DNA of 7,109 bases from Pseudomonadota bacterium (GTDB lineage: Bacteria > Pseudomonadota > Gammaproteobacteria > PS1 > Pseudothioglobaceae). This document shows, in pieces, positions 6,221-7,109 of the stretch. Within the stretch, counting starts at the first letter, position 1. The number at the start of each line of letters is the position of its first letter. The stretch covers positions 1 through 7,109 of the forward strand of contig JAHZKM010000046.1 in the NCBI GenBank assembly GCA_022600395.1. The letters run 5' to 3'. A model generated the notes under the pieces. It saw only the letters and a list, made by a program, of their open reading frames with translations. It searched no databases and had not been told where the DNA came from. The translations under genes and the position numbers were made by a program.

Positions 6221-7109
6221 ATGATTAAAGCAGGCATTATTGGTGGTACTGGCTATACTGGTGTAGAGCTATTAAGACTCCTTCATAACCACAACATGGT
6301 TGATGTTGTGGCAATTAGCTCTCGCTCTTTAGACGGTAAGCGAGTTGACAGTATCTTTCCATCATTAGTCGGTCACTCGGACCTAATATTTTCTCTACCT
6401 AATGATGCTGTTCTTGATACTTGTGACGTTATTTTCTTTGCTACACCTCATGGTGTTGCCATGGAAGGCGCGGGCGCTTTTATTAAAAAAGGTATTAAAG
6501 TAATCGACCTAGGTGCTGATTTTAGAATTACAGACCCCATTGAATGGTCTAAATGGTACGGCATGAAGCATACACAAGCGTCACTTCTCGATAGCGCAGT
6601 GTATGGATTACCAGAAACCAATCGAGCTCAAGTCAAAGAAGCGATGTTGTTAGCCAACCCTGGCTGCTATCCAACTGCTGTACAACTGGCGCTAAAACCC
6701 CTAATTACCAATAAACTAATTAGCCTATCTGGTATTGTGGCTGATTGTAAATCAGGCGTTAGTGGCGCTGGGCGCGGTGCCAATCAAGCTATGCTGTTGT
6801 GTGAAACTAGTGAAAGTTTAAAATCATACGGTGTTGGCGGACATCGCCACTATCCTGAAATCAAACAAGCATTAGAAATTTTAGCAGGTGAAGAGGTTAA
6901 TTTTACTTTTGTGCCGCACCTTGTGCCAATGATTCGCGGCATGCAAGCAACTATTTACGTCGATCTGCTTGATGAAAATGTTGATATAAGACCTTATTTT
7001 ATCGATACCTATTCTAATGAGCCCTTTGTTAAAATTCTAGATGAAGGCGTTTATCCAGAAACACGGAGCGTCAAATCATCGAACTTTTGCCAGATTTCTA
7101 TGCAGAAAA
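6221..7109 (+). CDS. argC: N-acetyl-gamma-glutamyl-phosphate reductase, 3' end outside window
   Basis: ArgC is the cytoplasmic NADPH-dependent enzyme of the third step of arginine synthesis; it reduces N-acetylglutamyl phosphate to the semialdehyde. The frame stays open for 296 codons to the window edge, of about 340-345 expected. Visible motifs are the nucleotide-binding GGTGYTG at residues 8-14, the FFATPHG segment, DLGADFR, and the catalytic NPGCYPTA with Cys149. Further on are SGVSGAGRG and the HRHYPEI segment near residues 208-214, with the expected histidines. The sequence looks intact. It lies 16 bases after accC with no terminator between, so it probably shares the aroQ-accB-accC transcript. 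In Pseudomonas this place after accC is taken by prmA. No ARG box is apparent in the short gap. Confidence 0.95.
   Translation, partial: MIKAGIIGGTGYTGVELLRLLHNHNMVDVVAISSRSLDGKRVDSIFPSLVGHSDLIFSLPNDAVLDTCDVIFFATPHGVAMEGAGAFIKKGIKVIDLGADFRITDPIEWSKWYGMKHTQASLLDSAVYGLPETNRAQVKEAMLLANPGCYPTAVQLALKPLITNKLISLSGIVADCKSGVSGAGRGANQAMLLCETSESLKSYGVGGHRHYPEIKQALEILAGEEVNFTFVPHLVPMIRGMQATIYVDLLDENVDIRPYFIDTYSNEPFVKILDEGVYPETRSVKSSNFCQISMQK

Overview
The window looks like ordinary, gene-dense chromosome of a moderately AT-rich gammaproteobacterium. The main evidence is the gene order dsbD-aroQ-accB-accC, which matches the dipZ-aroQ1-accB-accC block of Pseudomonas. The protein sequences also fit, with a Pseudomonas-like type II dehydroquinase and AccB/AccC close to the E. 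coli forms. Low GC together with this gene set would suit the SUP05/Thioglobus-type sulfur oxidisers or relatives, but that placement is a guess and the window carries no marker that proves it.

Layout: (1) positions 45-458, minus strand, hold a small predicted lipoprotein. (2) Positions 459-829 are a very AT-rich divergent intergenic region with a plausible promoter for each flanking gene. (3) adk (830-1468) encodes adenylate kinase and is followed by a hairpin and a convincing intrinsic terminator. (4) dsbD (1637-3868) has its own promoter and encodes a thiol:disulfide interchange protein with two N-terminal periplasmic domains instead of one. (5) aroQ (3959-4402), accB (4406-4846), accC (4843-6204) and the 5' part of argC (6221 to the window end) follow with gaps of 3, -4 and 16 bases. 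They form one apparent operon joining a shikimate-pathway enzyme, the biotin-dependent half of acetyl-CoA carboxylase and an arginine-biosynthesis enzyme.

How the genes work together: AccB (biotin carrier) and AccC (biotin carboxylase) are direct partners in the first half-reaction of malonyl-CoA synthesis. AroQ and ArgC are biosynthetic neighbours without a direct physical link to them. DsbD sends reducing power from the cytoplasm to periplasmic thiol proteins. Adk balances adenine nucleotides and is transcribed separately.

I looked for an undescribed system and did not find one. There are no mobile elements, CRISPR arrays, tRNA or rRNA genes, toxin-antitoxin pairs or defence genes. The points most worth a second look are the duplicated nDsbD domain, the four-cysteine (zinc-type) LID of adenylate kinase, and argC in the place that prmA occupies in Pseudomonas. 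Three genes (adk, dsbD, aroQ) have in-frame upstream TTG codons that would give wrongly extended starts; for adk and dsbD the extension runs into the promoter itself.
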